A DNA stretch of 6,275 nt, taken from an uncultured Acinetobacter sp. (GTDB taxonomy: Bacteria > Pseudomonadota > Gammaproteobacteria > Pseudomonadales > Moraxellaceae). Made by a program: the position numbers and the translations under genes. The notes under the pieces were generated by a model that saw nothing but the letters and a program-made list of their open reading frames with translations, did not search any database and was not told where the DNA came from. Below, in pieces: positions 5,728-6,275 of this stretch. Where the stretch lies: contig CAAGMP010000285.1 in the NCBI GenBank assembly GCA_900771065.1, positions 1 through 6,275 on the forward strand, read 5' to 3'. Position 1 is the stretch's first letter, and the number at the start of each line of letters is the position of its first letter.

Positions 5728-6275
5728 TTATGGTTTATTTGGAACCAAAATAGTTTCTCCCAACTTAAGTTGTTGATTTGCCTTGAAGTTATTTAACTTC
5801 GCTAAATCTTCCACACTCAGATCATATCGACTTGCCAAACCAATTAAGGTATCTCCACGGCGTACTTTATAATTGGTCGTCAATTTAGGAATTAAAATTT
5901 CTTGTCCAATTTTTAACTCTGTTTTCGCACTAAACTGATTTAATTCACGTAATTCAGCAATGGTCATACCTTCTCGACGTGCAATTGAATATAAAGATTC
6001 ACCTGATTTAACTGTATAAAGTTGCGTGTTTTTAGTTGCTACTTTTTTAGTTACTTTTTCAACTTCTTTTTCGGGTTGTTTATCTTTTTTTGGCAAATCA
6101 CCTGATAACTTTAAAATTTGCCCCGCACGAATTTTATCATTACGATTTAAACCATTTAATTCAGCTAAATAATTGACTTGTAAATAATATTTAGCTGCAA
6201 TACTAGATAAAGTTTCACCTGATTTAACTTTATGTGTAGTCGGGACTAAGGCAAACGTTGCTTCAGGAATTTCAA
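5728..6275 (-). CDS. mltD: LysM-repeat protein, C-terminal part; probable MltD-type lytic transglycosylase (5' end outside window)
   Basis: The frame is open to the right edge, and 181 C-terminal residues are visible. The TTG at 6094-6096 in this frame is an internal Leu codon, not a start. There are three LysM peptidoglycan-binding domains. LysM1 (visible residues 14-57, about 6103-6234) starts HKVKSGETLSSIA. LysM2 (85-129, about 5887-6021) starts LYTVKSGESLYSIA. LysM3 (135-178, about 5740-5871) starts YKVRRGDTLIGLA. A Lys/Glu-rich linker of about 27 residues (58-84) separates the first two; only five residues separate the last two. The protein ends three residues after LysM3. Multiple C-terminal LysM domains fit MltD, an outer-membrane-anchored enzyme that cuts glycan strands to 1,6-anhydro products. 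The catalytic SLT domain is not in the window, so the enzyme call rests on architecture and my recollection of this gene order in Acinetobacter. It could be another LysM wall protein. The stop is 3 nt before yejA. Confidence 0.72.
   Translation of the reverse strand, partial: EIPEATFALVPTTHKVKSGETLSSIAAKYYLQVNYLAELNGLNRNDKIRAGQILKLSGDLPKKDKQPEKEVEKVTKKVATKNTQLYTVKSGESLYSIARREGMTIAELRELNQFSAKTELKIGQEILIPKLTTNYKVRRGDTLIGLASRYDLSVEDLAKLNNFKANQQLKLGETILVPNKP

Noticed and set aside
5731..5750. Short inverted bases (TTTGG/CCAAA and GGTT/AACC) near the end of the LysM gene, as a terminator or attenuator
   Set aside because: The stem is at most 4-5 bp with a loop too small or mismatched, and there is no following T-tract on the transcribed strand. 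Readthrough into yejA is expected.
5728..6096. A self-standing 122-residue double-LysM protein starting at TTG 6096
   Set aside because: The frame stays open upstream to the window edge and encodes another good LysM domain (about 6103-6234) followed by a linker, so the TTG is an internal Leu codon of a longer protein.

Overview
The window is an AT-rich bacterial chromosomal segment (GC roughly in the mid-thirties by eye). It reads as a gammaproteobacterium, most likely Moraxellaceae and probably Acinetobacter. The reasons are the AT-rich codon use (TTA, CAA and AAA dominate), the tRNA-Glu sequence with encoded CCA, and a LysM-rich protein directly ahead of a Yej-type peptide importer, an arrangement I recall from Acinetobacter. 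The genus is an inference.

Layout from left to right. Bases 15-204 on the + strand carry two identical 76-nt tRNA-Glu(UUC) genes separated by 38 bp. At about 211-241 there is an A-stretch, hairpin and T-stretch that should terminate transcription from both directions. The rest lies on the - strand and is read from right to left. It starts with the 3' end of a LysM-repeat protein (5728-6275, 5' end outside the window), probably the MltD-type membrane-bound lytic transglycosylase. It then runs through a complete ABC peptide importer: periplasmic binding protein yejA (3880-5724), permeases yejB (2803-3867) and yejE (1792-2802), and the double ATPase yejF (240-1814).

The five - strand genes are packed as one operon. 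The junctions are 3 nt, 12 nt, 0 nt and a 23-nt overlap, with no internal terminator. The promoter must lie beyond the right edge. YejA should capture oligopeptides in the periplasm, YejB and YejE form the channel, and YejF supplies ATP hydrolysis through two intact nucleotide-binding domains. The linkage to a peptidoglycan-binding, probably peptidoglycan-cleaving, enzyme suggests that the natural cargo may be cell-wall-derived peptides. That is the most interesting hypothesis here.

I see no mobile element, CRISPR array or phage gene, and no clear evidence of a wholly new system. No gene-free stretch exceeds 300 bases.
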